From NCBI RefSeq assembly GCF_023053635.1, contig NC_086172.1:68994681-69058680 (forward strand): 64,000 nt of DNA. The letters run 5' to 3'. The stretch's first letter is position 1, and each line of letters opens with the position of its first letter. Below the pieces are notes generated by a model, which was not told where the DNA came from, did no database searches, and worked only from the letters and a program-made list of their open reading frames with translations. Shown here in pieces: positions 1 through 10,990 of this stretch. Both the position numbers and the translations under genes were made by a program. This DNA comes from Elgaria multicarinata webbii (taxonomy: Eukaryota > Chordata > Lepidosauria > Squamata > Anguidae).

Positions 1-2
1 AC

Positions 3-593
3 ATGAAAACCAAGCAGGAAGGGAACTCCTGGACTCTGCGTTCCTTCCGCCAGGACAGCAAGAAGAACAGGGAGGTCATTAACATCGAAATGAGGGAGAC
101 CGCGATCAAGACCCTGGGCTGGCTGCGGGAAGAAACCCGCTTTGTTATGGAAGGGTCCCTGCAGCTGGCCCAGCCGCCTGACGGACAGTGGGTGAGAAAG
201 GGCAGCAAGACCTTAAAGTTCCAGAACATGCAAGTGCTGCTCATGGTCAACATCAGACGTGCATCTGAATCTAGCTTCGAACCTGGGGAGCCAGGGCCGG
301 TGAAAGATGCCGTGCTGGTACTTATCAGAGACAAAAACAACGGGAAGTTCAGTTTGCTCCGAGAGCCCTTGAGACTCAGTAACTGCGTGGTCTCTGTGGA
401 TCCCGATTGTGATGATACGTTTGAACTTCTTGAGGTCAGGCGGGAGTCCTTCGTGTTCCGGGATGGTGACAAAGCACGGACTCACCACTGGTTCAGGCAG
501 ATACGGCGGTACTCTCGGGAGTTGGGCTCTTGGAAGAAGCGGCGCAACGCCTTGCCCAACATCATGATTAGCGCATCTCACAATAGGTCATGA
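3..593 (+). CDS. PH-domain reading frame, Dbl-family RhoGEF-like (5' end outside window)
   Basis: An open frame of 196 codons that begins at the window edge, so the true start is probably upstream. Residues about 50-180 read as a PH domain: GSLQL for strand 1, TLKFQNMQVLLMV at the usual second and third strands, DAVLVLIRD, DTFELLEVRRESFVFRDGD, and the closing helix HHWFRQIRRYSRE with its conserved Trp. The 45 residues before it resemble the last helix of a DH domain, and a short basic tail (KKRRNALPNIMI) follows, with the stop at 591-593. Dbl-family proteins use DH-PH pairs to activate Rho GTPases at membranes. I do not recognise the exact paralogue. The whole PH domain lies in one uninterrupted frame, so this is either a long last exon or an intronless retrocopy. 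Codon use is richer in G and C than the flanking DNA. It faces TSN tail to tail. Confidence 0.55.
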   Translation: MKTKQEGNSWTLRSFRQDSKKNREVINIEMRETAIKTLGWLREETRFVMEGSLQLAQPPDGQWVRKGSKTLKFQNMQVLLMVNIRRASESSFEPGEPGPVKDAVLVLIRDKNNGKFSLLREPLRLSNCVVSVDPDCDDTFELLEVRRESFVFRDGDKARTHHWFRQIRRYSRELGSWKKRRNALPNIMISASHNRS

Positions 594-3265
594 GAAGATT
601 CTCACTGTGAAATGACTCGGCTGTGCTCAGAAATTCCGCTAGACCTGCTTTGGGTTGAGCATCTCCTTTCAATAGAACTGCACAAAGGATGAACGTTACC
701 TCGCCAAATAGCACCAGAGTTACCTATGACCACTTCATTTTCTACCAAGAAGGACTTTGTAACAAGTACTACTTAATCAGTGTTTCTCAGATTCTAGGAG
801 AATTGTGCCCCATTTTTAAACTTGCTAGATCTTCCACACAACCCAACCTAGAAACCTCATTGGGCGTATCTATCTAGCTCTTGCAACCTTTATGCTACCT
901 TGCTCCTAACATACACACAGATGCAGGGTTGGATCAAGCATTTGCTTTCTGTGGGCGGAAGGGCTCTTTTCAACGGTCATGTCTCCCCCGGATTTTTAGG
1001 GATCCCCCTGCCTCTCACAGCTCAACCCATTTAGCAGGTCCCGACCTTCTGTGTAGCATTTTCAAGGGGTTGGAGGGGCTGAATTCTGCTCCTGCCAGCC
1101 CAGTCGCTTGCATCTGAATCTCAATCCAATCCACCAAAATTATAGATACGAGGAATGGGGAGACATTAACGTTGCACTTCCAAACCACTATGTGATTTGA
1201 AACTCAATTATTCTTCGAAATTTGCACTTCTCTGAATTTTCCAATCAAAAGATGCAGACAAAATTGTGTATAGTTGGGGAAACAATATTTAAAATGTATT
1301 GTATTAGGAATATTGCTGGCTAAAAATTTGTTTATTAGGCAAAAATGAATCATTAGGGGAAAAGTGCACAAAAAAGTTTATGAATTTTCATTGTGGGTTT
1401 TTAATTCTCAGCGTTCAGGATGAACCGAACGTCATATTGGAAAAACAAGGAACTGAAACAAATTTACATGTTTACTTACATACACACACCTGCTCAACCC
1501 CCCACAAATTTCCTCTTCTTGGCTACTACGCAGCTCCCACCCCATGCCATGATCGCTAGCTTGAGGCAACTCAGAATGGTCAGGGACTCACCATTCCACT
1601 CCTCCCTTTCAGCAAATCCGCTGAGGCAGAAACTCACACTGAGTTTCTTTATAAGCCTACTACCAAGGAGACTTCTAAAACTCTGCTCCCTCTTTTGTGG
1701 GTGTCCCACAAACTTGTCCTGGAGACTTATGCTCCCCATTTTGAGAAACACTGCCTGAAGGGGTGATGAAGTGAGGGCCACACTGAATCAGATGCCACAA
1801 TGGCTTGCCATCTTGAGAGGAGGCTAGTAGCCAACCCACTATTCACAGTAATTTAGCAGGCTGGTAGCAAGAAGGAAAGTGCTGCTAGCTTGAAGATTGC
1901 TTGTTAAGTGTTGAACGAAGGTCAAGTACAAGGGATCACACATGGATTTTAGGAATACAGGTTCTACCCTGGTTAGCCAAGAGAATCACTTCACCAAAAC
2001 TAGACAATTGTGCTATCCTAAGGAGTAATCACAAAACGTTCTTAAGTGGGAGGGTGGCTCGATCTAGATTCTGGGCAATGGAAATCTTTTGCACATCTTG
2101 TAAATAGGTATAACAGCAAAGACAACCAAATGTTGTGTGCTGACTATATGGGGGGTGGGGGGGAATAGGCCTTAGCCTGAGAAGACATGCTCAAAGGGGG
2201 GCAGGCCCTTCAGACTGGTGGCCTACATGGGATGATGTCTTCCTAGATGGTAATTTGGAGTTATTTGGCACCAGATCATGAGGAGCAGGTCTCTAGGAAA
2301 AAAAGAGCTAATATTGTTAATATTGTGGGAATAAGATAAAGAGTGTGAGATGTTTGACACTGCATGATTGTGCTGGGGAAAGGAATCTTGACGATATATG
2401 ATAGCAGTTTCATTGTGCATATATTATAACGGCATTAGGCAACATCCAGGTCAAATTTAGAGCAGTATTAACTCAATTAAGGTGAATGTTTAGACAGTAT
2501 AATGAACTTATTTCAGCTTGTTCTCCCAGGAAATACTTTTTAGCCATTGTTTTTCCCCTTTGTTTTGTTTATTTATTTAGAAACACACACACCCCTATAA
2601 TTTCCCATTTCTGCCTTGAGCCCAAGTAGGTGCAAGTTTACTGAATTTTACTTTGCACAAAATGCATGTAATACGTAAACTGAAAGGGAAGCCAAAATAT
2701 ACTCAGAGTTCACCCACAAACATTCCAAAATAACTACTCTAGAATCCTGTGGATAAGCAATACTCTCTCCCTTTAAGGATCACTGGACTTGTTCGTAAAT
2801 GGTTAAAAATCCATTGTAGAAAACCAAGGAATGTGATACATCAGAAATAGTTCTGAACAGTACTTCTGTTGAAAAGGCTCAATTACCTCTTCTAGTTTGT
2901 GATTATTTAAATTATGTAATTAGTGTCTTTCAAAATTTTAATTAAAAAGGAATCATGTTATATTGTAGATTAACATAAAATGTTTTAATAATTGTGTTTC
3001 CTTGAGCTTTAATTAACATTGCTTTTCCTTTCCGTACTAGTCCATTCTGACCTTCGACAGATCAGAATTTAAAATGAGACACTGTAGAATGGTATCCCAT
3101 CTGACAGGGCAAAATCAGGGGCAGACAACCGCACTGGACTTCTCCATTCTAAAGCCAAATGAAAATTGTAAACGGGAAGAAAAGTTTAGCAAACTCCACT
3201 ATACCAATTGTGATCCCTTTATTGCCCTTAGTGGTGTCCCTTCCCCCAGTTTTGAGATCATTCGG
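594..3265. other. Intergenic, no feature recognised
   Basis: AT-rich DNA between the PH-domain frame and the first repeat. It contains a short G-run at 2150-2162. No exon with usable splice sites and no clear repeat was recognised. A 3' UTR for the upstream frame may lie in the first part. Confidence 0.4.
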
Positions 3266-3334
3266 TTGGATCCGGTCTGTCATACTTAGAGCAGACCCAT
3301 ACATTACTCTAATAATTATGACGTCTGGATCCAA
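3266..3334. repeat. Short palindromic repeat with TTGGATCC ends
   Basis: The left arm begins TTGGATCCGGTCTGTCATA and the right arm reads back as TTGGATCCAGACGTCATAA. A related copy lies at 31192-31290. It looks like a miniature inverted-repeat element; the family is not named. Confidence 0.55.
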
Positions 3335-3938
3335 CCCACTGACTGCTTCTATTGAATTGCAGCATTCTGAAGAAGGGCTTTTCATTCACACCATGGGCAT
3401 TGGCTACATTGCCTCTAAAAGTGCATCTCACAAATGGGCCCCATCCTCTCAAATACTCTTGAACCTTTTCATGGAAAGCTATGTGGATATTGATCACAGC
3501 AAATGACCTCCATTTCCCCCAACAGCATTTTGAAAGAGAACATGCTCTGGGGGATTTGGGAACATTGCTTAAATTCACATGTAGTTTGGCTGTTATTTCT
3601 GTGCCTCCTGTTCATGCACTCCCTTCCCTCTTGCCTTGTGTGCATTCCTGTTTGCCTCCGAAGCAGAACTGAAACCCCACGTGAAGTGAGTTTCCAGTTC
3701 TGGCCTGGAAGCAAGCTAGGTTTCTTAGTTCACACAGCACATTATCTGACCCAGGACGCAAGGGAGAGAACCAGTGTGTAACCCAAGAAACTGTCATAAA
3801 GCTCAAACAAGTTTTTTGCTGTTTCATTTAAATCAAGCTATTGTCTCAATTTGTCATGCCATAACACAAATATAGCATAGACATGTATGCATACCTAATC
3901 CTTCTCAATTTTTCCTATTTCTGTGGTTAATGTTTAGT

Positions 3939-4050
3939 GGCCCTGTTCAGAAGACACCTTAAACTATGTCTTTTAACCACGGTGAATAAGGCAAAAAGCT
4001 TTATTCACCTTGGTTAAAGCCGTGGTTTAAGGTGTCTTCTGAACAGGGCC
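3939..4050. mobile_element. Harbinger-like MITE, basic 112-bp form
   Basis: A near-perfect palindrome. The ends are GGCCCTGTTCAGAAGACACC and its complement, flanked by AGT on both sides, which fits a 3-bp target duplication. The terminal motif resembles PIF/Harbinger and Tourist ends, so that class is inferred. It has no coding capacity. Longer relatives lie at 42158 and 59310. Confidence 0.75.
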
Positions 4051-4650
4051 AGTATCTGCAATTACTGCAATAACTATCTGGGATGTGTTTATTTACCTCG
4101 TCTTGATTTCTTTTTCAGGATTCCTGACAATCTCCTAATTCCACTCTAGCTGCCTAAATTACTAAAAAAATATTGTGAGTCACTGAGTGTTATCTTGTAA
4201 GAAACATACATCACAGAGCTGCAGAAGTACATAAGCACATACAATATTAAAGAATGGTGTTTTGAAAATTTATTTACCCACATTAACAAAGGAAGTACTT
4301 GCTTTTTCAGTGAACATTTTTTTTAAAAAAATTAACCAGACCAAAGCGATGTATTACAAAGAAAGATACTTACAGCTGCTATTATCGTGAAGTATGAAGT
4401 TTTTTTCTTATTCTTTGGAGATGATATTTATCAAAGGAAAACTTTAGGGCAAGGGAAAAATAGATCTTATAAAGCACACTACATGAAAAATGCTCAGACA
4501 GAACACCACTATATATATTGCAGAAACAAGTTCCACGTGTAAATGAGATTCAGAAGATGGGTGTTAAATACTGCTGTAACGGAGGTACCATACAAATGCA
4601 GGTGAAAGGCCAGTTTGCTTTGCATCTGTGCCCTATATACGATACTACTA
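4051..4650. other. Intergenic, possible distal TSN 3' region
   Basis: AT-rich. Two TTTATT motifs near 4087 and 4268 would be AATAAA poly(A) signals for the minus-strand TSN transcript, but nothing shows whether they are used. Confidence 0.25.
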
Positions 4651-4731
4651 AGGCTGTGATCCTATGTACATTTACTTGGAAGTAAGCCAAGTAAAATAAT
4701 CTGCCTTCGGATAAGTGAGTTTAGGATTAAG
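4651..4731. repeat. Palindromic 'cctatg / ggaagtaag' repeat
   Basis: A diverged copy of a very common short palindrome in this window (gcaatcctat, then aagtaagtcc, then its complement). Clearer copies are at 53062 and 59853. It is probably a MITE of about 85 bp. Confidence 0.5.
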
Positions 4732-5647
4732 ATGAGAATAACAGTTTTCTTCTTTTGTTAAGGTCAAATATTTTCTTTGCTTTGGGATCTACCTAGGATT
4801 GTATTTTTTTTTAAAAAAAGATACAAAACGAACAAAATATGAAACAGGCCACTTAGAATCCAAAGGATCGCTAGCACCATCACTCTTATGTTGCTACTGG
4901 CCTTCTTGAAATCTGTGCTTAACATTCCCAGCCCTATTCTGCTTTTTGGAAGCTGATATAAACTTGGAACATGCCTACAACCAACTATTCAAGTTTCAAG
5001 GAATAGTTCATTCCTCTTCTCACATCTAAAAACGAGCTTCTTTAAGAATACAAAGATATCCATGTACTGTTTAATGATGACTATTTGAAAACTAATCCCT
5101 AAATTAAGTCTATCGAACCGATTATCCTAAATCTGAACTCTTAATTTTACAAGAATGAACGTGGTTTACAAGCAGGAGTAGAAAATGAAGTGTCTTGACC
5201 AGGATTTAATGATAAAGGTATTTACATACTTGCTGCAGCCAAGTGCTCCGCCTGAATGCACATAAATGGCACTGAATGTGAATGATGTGGAGATCCAGAA
5301 AGACTAGGCTAAGCATGGCCAGGAAAGAAAACAAAACCCTGTGATCCAGTGGGAAAATAATTCCCACATTTGGTTCTGCAGGGCAACTGGACAGCAATGG
5401 CTGCAATTCAGATTACAGTTTGATTACACTATGGTGACTTACACTGCAAACGGAGTCCACTAGATGGGCTTTCACAGGACAGCTTTGAGTGTTTTCACTC
5501 GGACATACTAAACATTCAATTAGGAAAAACAACAATGGCTTGCAGCTTGTGGTTCCTCTAAGCTACTGTTGGAGAGCTCAATGAAAGCTGCTCCATCATT
5601 GGCAGCAAAACTGAGGTAACTGTGGATTTTGCTCAACAAGCCCTTTT
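4732..5647 (-). other. TSN: TSN 3' UTR candidate region
   Basis: Sequence directly downstream of the TSN stop. Vertebrate TSN messages have long 3' UTRs, so most of this is likely transcribed, but the poly(A) site cannot be set by eye. No repeat is recognised. Confidence 0.35.
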
Positions 5648-5875
5648 CTATTTCTCCCCACCAGCGGCCTCCTTGTTAAGCCCTCTGATCGACAAGTCGT
5701 AAACCACCTCCTCTATTTTCTTGACGTCATACTTGAGGCCATCGTAGCGTTTCCTCAGGGAGTCGTTCTTCAAATTGAGAAGGCGGAATCCAGAATCCAA
5801 CTCGTTGATGAAAGCCGAGATGCGGAGTGGGCGGGAGTAGTCCCCAGCTGTGACGCTGTTCACTGCTAGTCGAGA
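5648..5875 (-). CDS. TSN: TSN coding exon 6 (last)
   Basis: Acceptor CCCAAAG|TCTCGA, then SRLAVNSVTAGDYSRP and on to stop TAG at 5648-5650. It encodes residues 152-226, including the VTAGDY motif and the leucine zipper. It enters at phase 0. Confidence 0.95.
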   Translation of the reverse strand, partial: SRLAVNSVTAGDYSRPLRISAFINELDSGFRLLNLKNDSLRKRYDGLKYDVKKIEEVVYDLSIRGLNKEAAGGEK

Positions 5876-8800
5876 CTTTGGGAAAACATAATTGTACAAG
5901 TTAAGCAGAGATGCAAGGGCCAAGTCAGACCTAGGATGCCTCACTAATTCCCACAACAATTTCTCACTGAAGCTACTAGGGTGTTGTCCTCCTTTGAGAT
6001 TTAACGTTTACCAAGTTCTGTATGAGCGTTAAGAATATCTTTGATGAAGCTCCGATCCTGAAAACCTTTACTTTTCATAGAGTAATATGCCACCAACTCT
6101 ATAAAGCCTGACTTTCAGAATTAAGAAAACTAGCAGCATTGGGGCGGGGGGGGGGGGGGAGAAAGAAAGAAAGAATCTGGGGCTATAACCTCTAGCATTG
6201 TCCATGCATGCTGTTGCTTTCAATCCAACTAGGGCAGCAATGCTGCATAAAAGTTATCAATAATCTTTTACTTACCAGCTCGCTAGCAAGAGTCAACACG
6301 CCAGAGAGGTAATCCTCAATGTCCAGATGAAAGCCTTTCTCTCTGTCAGCTTCAACTGCAAAGGAAAAAAAACCCAGCCTGAACTCAACTTCAATACTAA
6401 CAGCAAACCAGAAAAACATTTCTCTTTACAAATTAAGGGAGCAATCCTACGGCCCCTAGACAGAGGCTGGAGGGGGGCAAAGGATATTTCGGGTTTCTGG
6501 ATCTGAGATCAGAGACAGAGCTCTGACCTTGGATCCAGGAATCTGAGCTCCATGCTCCCCCTCCCTTTGCATCTAGTGCAGAGAGAACTGTGTCATGTGC
6601 CGCTCCGAGCTTGCAAAAGCAACCTCCAAGAGGAGGGAAATGGCGTGTGCTGGTGGGAGGGAAGGGAACTGGGGAGGCTGGCTTATGACGTATGCTTGGG
6701 TCTCCCCAGCCTCCTTCTCTCCTGCTCTGACACCCCCCAGCTAGACAGCCAAAAAAAGCTTGTCTAGCTAAAACGCAGAACGGGAGAAGTGTGGAGACAA
6801 AGATCGCCTCCGCTGTTCCGCTCTGCGCTGGATGGCTTAAGCTCCAAGTTCAGCTTATGGCCATCCTGACCGCACTGCGCCCGAAGACTCCTACAAAAGC
6901 AGGATCCCCCCATGCCAATCCAGGATACTTTGTCAACTCATCTTAGTTACATCTTTGAGCACCAAATCTGAAGGGTCATAGCTCCGTGGCAGAGCATATT
7001 CTTTGCACGCAGGAGGCCCCAGGTTCAACCCCCAACATCCAGAGAAAAGAATTTCAGATAACAGGGCGAGGGTAAGAAACAAACCCACACCTCTGCCTGT
7101 GCCCCTGGAGAGTTGCTGCCATTCAGAGTAGACATTACTGGACGACAACTATAATCCTAAACAGATTTACTAGGGGTCAGCCTCATTAAACACAATGTGG
7201 TTTCGTCCGGGTGAATGTGCACTATAAATGAACCAAAGGTCCAAGTCAGTAAAGAAATTTCACATGATTTGCTAAATTACACATAATCTCCACCCCCACC
7301 CCCCTGCAACTCTCTCACTAGGAACTGTCCTGCCCTAATTTTCCTAAAGAACTTTCAAGATGGTGAGCATATGGACTCCTTATTTTCTAAGGTATTCATT
7401 TTTCAGGAAATAAGGAAAACATGTCAGTGGTGAAGCAGCAGTCTAGCCTTTAAGCCATGTCAGGCGCCTTTAAAAGCAAGTAAAGCCAATTGACATATAG
7501 AAACCTTTTGATGCTCCAATGTGTTTTTGGTTTGACTGAATTCTGTAAACATGCAGCTTTGCTACCTCAGTAAAACTCAAATGCATTGTACCTAAATGGA
7601 GAAACAATTGCTTACTTCCAAGTATTTCTGTAACAGCTTCCCGAGTTACTAAAGTTTCTGTCTCCAAGTAGACAACAAATGCTGCTAAGAATACCAAACG
7701 CTGTAGCACAAATCTCCAATGTTCATGGAATCTGTATTGGGGGAGAAAAACATCAGTGAAGTGTAGGTTTATTACGAAAGTTTTTAAGAAAGCGAGTGAG
7801 TGTCTCAGAGACCATGGGGTTGTTCAAGAGCCCCCCTTCTGAGGTCTGAGATCTGCCCCCACGCCCCATAGATGGCACAGAAAGAACCGTGCTGGTTACC
7901 CTCTGAGGTCAGAAAAGCAACCTCAGAAGAGAAGGAATGGAATAGTCCAATCAGTGGAGAGGGAAGAAGACTGGAGAGGCCAAGCTAGGAGTTATCATGA
8001 ACCTCTTCCAGCTTCATTCTGTTCCCCTCCAAAGGGCCTTTGCTAGATGGGCTAAAAAGCCCATTTCATGAAAACTGCAGGATTGGAGGCCAGGAGTATC
8101 TGAGGCAGTAAGCATGTGCGCACCAGTTGCTGGGGGACATGGGTGGGAGGGTGCTGTTGCACCACGTCTTGCTTTGTTGGTCCCTGGCCAACAGCTGGCT
8201 GGTCACTGTGTGAACAGAGTGCTGGACTAGATGGACCCTCAGTCTGATCTAACATGGCACTTGTTATGCTCCTAGGAGGAGGAGAAGGTTGCCTCCGCCA
8301 CTCCTCCCACCCAGCATTGGATGAGCAGACACCTCCGAGTTCGGGGACTTCTGATCACTCAGGGCACCACTGATAGATCTGCACCCTAAATGAATTTCTG
8401 CAGATATCAGGGTGAAGGAGGAAAGCTTAAAAACATGATGGTTTTATAACAAAGTATGGCAAGAATGAAATGTATCACACTTGTACCCTGCCCTGGCATA
8501 CAAGGGGCTCAAGGCACTTTGTGAGATTGATGAATGATAGTGACTCACCCAAGTCACCCATTCAGTTTTATGCACAAGTAGAGATTTGAACTCAGGTCTC
8601 CTAGGTCCAAAACCTGCACACGACCTGCTACACCACATTGCCTGCCTAGTCAGACCAATAAGCACCAGCATCAAATAAAAAGCTCCTGCTTTCTCCATTA
8701 TTGTTCTCTCTGCATAACTGGGATGTAAACTACTGTAGTCTGCATGTGTGTAGAATAAATCACTTTCCTCCCAGCAGACTTCCTATTTTAAGCCCTGAAA

Positions 8801-10503
8801 GTTATGGCGTTCAATGTGACTGCACTGTACCAATAAACTGGGGAGGGATGGTAAGAATACACTAACCTGTAATATTGATCTGCAGGAAACTTGATTTTGA
8901 GAGAGGCCAGCTGTGTTTTAACAGTAGAAAAGTGTTCACGAGCCTTTTGACACTTCTTTGGTACTGAAATTCAGAACAAAACAAATAGATGGTATATGCA
9001 ACCAAAGAAAAATAAAACCCTCTTCATGTGTAGTACCAGGAATAGAAACAGTAACAAACAGTACTCTAGCACATTAAAGAAACAAGTTTGATGGACTGGA
9101 TCCAGACAGAATTAGCCACGCTTCAGTCTCACTAATTAACTTGGATCCAAGCCATTATATCTCAAGGTCTCGTGTGTTTGAAAGCTTTCGGCTACTTAAG
9201 CATTATTTGACTGGTCAGGTGAACAAATCAATGTTGTCTTGTTAAAAGAGAGGATCATACTTAGCATTACAATAAATAGTCAATTTACATAGTTCAACTT
9301 CTCTGCATTTTCAATTCTCAACAAGTAAATACCAGCAAAATATGTTGTTCACAAGCCATACAATCATTTCACACTCCTGGTTGGTATCCTTTACTCTCAT
9401 CTTTTGTAACCAGTCTATATTGATAGCAAGACTGTTGTCTTCGGTATTTGACTGTATTAGGGAAAGAGTGACAAACAATCAAATCTTGACTTACTGTCTT
9501 GAAATCCAGAACCCTGATGGACTCCTTGTAACACCGTAAGAATTTCTCGGGCTGTTTGCTCCAGAGTTTGAACAACTTTCCTTATCTCCTGCAAATGATA
9601 GCAAAACACTCAGAACTTGATGGAAAAGACAAAAATGATTCTCTCTAGTAAACCCCTGAACTAGGAATTTCTAGAGGAGTAGCCATGTTAATTTGTTGTA
9701 GCAAAAACAATTAGGGGCCTATGATTAGCTGCAGCTCCTTCGCACTCCGTGGAAAAACCAGGCTTGTCTCTGTGTAATTTGGCCCTGAAAGTACTGGATT
9801 CAAATTACAGTCTCTTGGCTTCAGTTCCATAGCTACCAAAGAGGCACAATATGAAAGAGATTGGTCATACCAGTTTTGCATTCCAAGAATTACTGAGCTA
9901 ACAATTGTAAATCATTTTGTGAAGCACAACAAATATTGACAACAACCTAGCTTGCCTTCAACTGTTTGGTCAGTACTCCCCAGGGGATTCTACCCGATCT
10001 TAAGATGGGCTGCAACAGCGGCTTCATTGCCATTTTCTTGTGGTTTGTTTGCTTCTTACTTTTATTTGGATAAAGTAAGAAAGCAGGCAACCAGAGGCAG
10101 CGGAGAACAAGCCTCTTGTACTTTTAACGGCTGTGCAGAAGAGCAAATCTCAGCAGATGCAGCTTTTCGCTCCCCTGCCTGACAAGCAGCATCTACCCAA
10201 ATTCCCGTGCAACTATTAAAACGTACAGGAGCCCAGCTTTCTCGCACTCATTTTAATGGTTTCAGGTCGTAGTTATGATCGGTGGGTCCTGGGTCCTGAG
10301 AGGTCAAGAACATCTACGGATCTCTAGGACCCGCCATGGCATGGGGCGAGGCAGGAATACCCCCCCCCCTCCAAACCCCGTTCTGCTCCCTTCCAGGGAG
10401 GGCTGCCCGTTCTGAGACTTCCCCGACCCGCTCTCACCTCGCGGATATCCTGGTCGGCAGTGAGCACCCCTTGCAAGGTGATGAACATCTCACTGACTGA
10501 CAT
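5648..10503 (-). CDS. TSN: Translin, complete gene, six coding exons
   Basis: Coding exons, in transcript order: 10438-10503, 9495-9588, 8867-8963, 7616-7731, 6276-6355 and 5648-5875. All introns are GT-AG and the phases join exactly to give 226 residues (human translin has 228). The protein starts MSVSEMFITLQG and ends IRGLNKEAAGGEK. Visible family marks are RFHEH at 86-90, the DNA/RNA-binding stretch; VTAGDY at 159-164; and a leucine heptad L177, L184, L191, L198, the described leucine zipper. Translin forms ring-shaped octamers that bind single-stranded DNA and RNA; with TRAX it makes C3PO, an endoribonuclease that acts in RNA silencing and tRNA processing. The C-terminus is two residues shorter than in human (GGEK replaces AACVEK). 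No stop or frameshift was seen, so the gene looks functional. Confidence 0.96.
6276..6355 (-). CDS. TSN: TSN coding exon 5
   Basis: Acceptor TTTGCAG|TTGAAG and donor CTG|GTAAGT. Encodes EADREKGFHLDIEDYLSG through ASEL (80 nt). Confidence 0.95.
6356..7615 (-). other. TSN: TSN intron 4
   Basis: Holds a GC-rich stretch near 6560-6850 without a recognised feature and a tRNA-derived SINE at 6973-7150. No extra exon seen. Confidence 0.7.
6973..7150 (+). repeat. tRNA-derived SINE in TSN intron 4
   Basis: Starts with a tRNA-like head (catagctccgtggcagagc, the A-box region), followed by a B-box-like 'ggttcaaccc' and the body 'ctggagagttgctgccattcag'. Another copy is at 31743-33095. It lies antisense to TSN. 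Confidence 0.75.
7616..7731 (-). CDS. TSN: TSN coding exon 4
   Basis: Acceptor CAATACAG|ATTCC and donor GGA A|GTAAGC. Encodes FHEHWRFVLQRLVF through AVTEILG. Codons are split at both ends, matching exons 3 and 5. Confidence 0.95.
8076..8272 (+). mobile_element. CR1 LINE 3' end
   Basis: Reads 'gttgctgggggacatgggt', 'cactgtgtgaacagagtgct' and 'agtctgatctaacatggcac', the standard 3' untranslated end of squamate CR1. It is heavily 5'-truncated. Confidence 0.8.
8470..8645 (-). repeat. MIR-like tRNA SINE
   Basis: The complement reads a tRNA-like head (gtggtgtagcaggtcgtg), B-box 'gagttcaaatc', the core 'gtgacttgggtgagtcac' and a tail 'gccttgagccccttg'. This is the layout of CORE/MIR SINEs. Confidence 0.7.
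8867..8963 (-). CDS. TSN: TSN coding exon 3
   Basis: Acceptor AATTTCAG|TACCAA and donor TACAG|GTTAGT. Encodes PKKCQKAREHFSTVKTQL through FPADQYYR; 97 nt. Confidence 0.95.
8964..9494 (-). other. TSN: TSN intron 2
   Basis: AT-rich intron. A small palindrome with GGATCC ends (about 9094-9155) resembles the repeat at 3266. Nothing else is seen. Confidence 0.6.
9495..9588 (-). CDS. TSN: TSN coding exon 2
   Basis: Acceptor ATTTGCAG|GAGATA and donor GACA|GTAAGT. Encodes EIRKVVQTLEQTAREIL through GSGFQD (94 nt). Confidence 0.95.
9589..10437 (-). other. TSN: TSN intron 1
   Basis: Contains a fragment at 9676-9716 (gtagccatgttaatttgttg) of the interspersed repeat seen better at 46765. The rest is unassigned, and its last 120 bp join the CpG-rich block. 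Confidence 0.6.
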
Positions 10504-10690
10504 GATGAGGAGAAGGAGGGTGCTGGGCTCTATGAAGACTCCGCCGCTTGGGAGAAGCTGCTGCACGCGGGGATTTCAACGCGCTCTCGGCACTCCCACC
10601 GCTCTCGCTGCCGCCAAAGAATTGGGTCCTTTTTCGTGGCCGTCGCGGGGCTGCCCTTCTCATTGCCACATGGACGAGGAAATCGTCTAG
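10320..10690 (-). promoter_or_regulatory. TSN: CpG-rich TSN promoter and 5' end
   Basis: A local rise in G, C and CpG across exon 1 and about 190 bp upstream (for example ctgcacgcgggg, gtggccgtcgcggg). This fits a housekeeping promoter without an obvious TATA box. The transcription start is not fixed. Confidence 0.6.
10438..10503 (-). CDS. TSN: TSN coding exon 1 with start codon
   Basis: ATG at 10501-10503, encoding MSVSEMFITLQGVLTADQDIRE, then donor GAG|GTGAGA. The start matches the family's N-terminus exactly. Confidence 0.95.
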
Positions 10691-10847
10691 GTCCCCCAGC
10701 AACAGCACATAGATGCAAATCAGTGAAAAAAAGGGACGACGTCCATTAAATAAACGAAAGAGATGGCTCGTCCTGTCCCCACAGATATAACTCCCTTACT
10801 GATACTACCACCGCCACCCACACACTCATGAACTGTTTTATAGCGCA

Positions 10848-10925
10848 ATCCTGTGCTTCTTTACTCAGCTGTGTTCAATGGAGCTGACTCCCTAAGAAGT
10901 GAGTTTCTCCTAGTGACTGTAATCT
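10848..10925. repeat. Diverged palindromic 'gcaatcctgt' repeat
   Basis: Resembles the family at 53062: gcaatcctgtgcttctttac, then 'gttcaatggagctgactcc'. Low-identity copy. Confidence 0.45.
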
Positions 10926-10990
10926 CCTACATGGAGCGATTGGAGTCTTGGAAACTCCAGTTGCACCTGCCCTTTTACCGTGCCCTTTAG

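Larger units (their letters stand above)
7732..8866 (-). other. TSN: TSN intron 3
   Basis: Contains a CR1 3' end (8076-8272) and a MIR-type SINE (8470-8645). The 7800-7990 part is GC-richer and unassigned. Confidence 0.7.
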
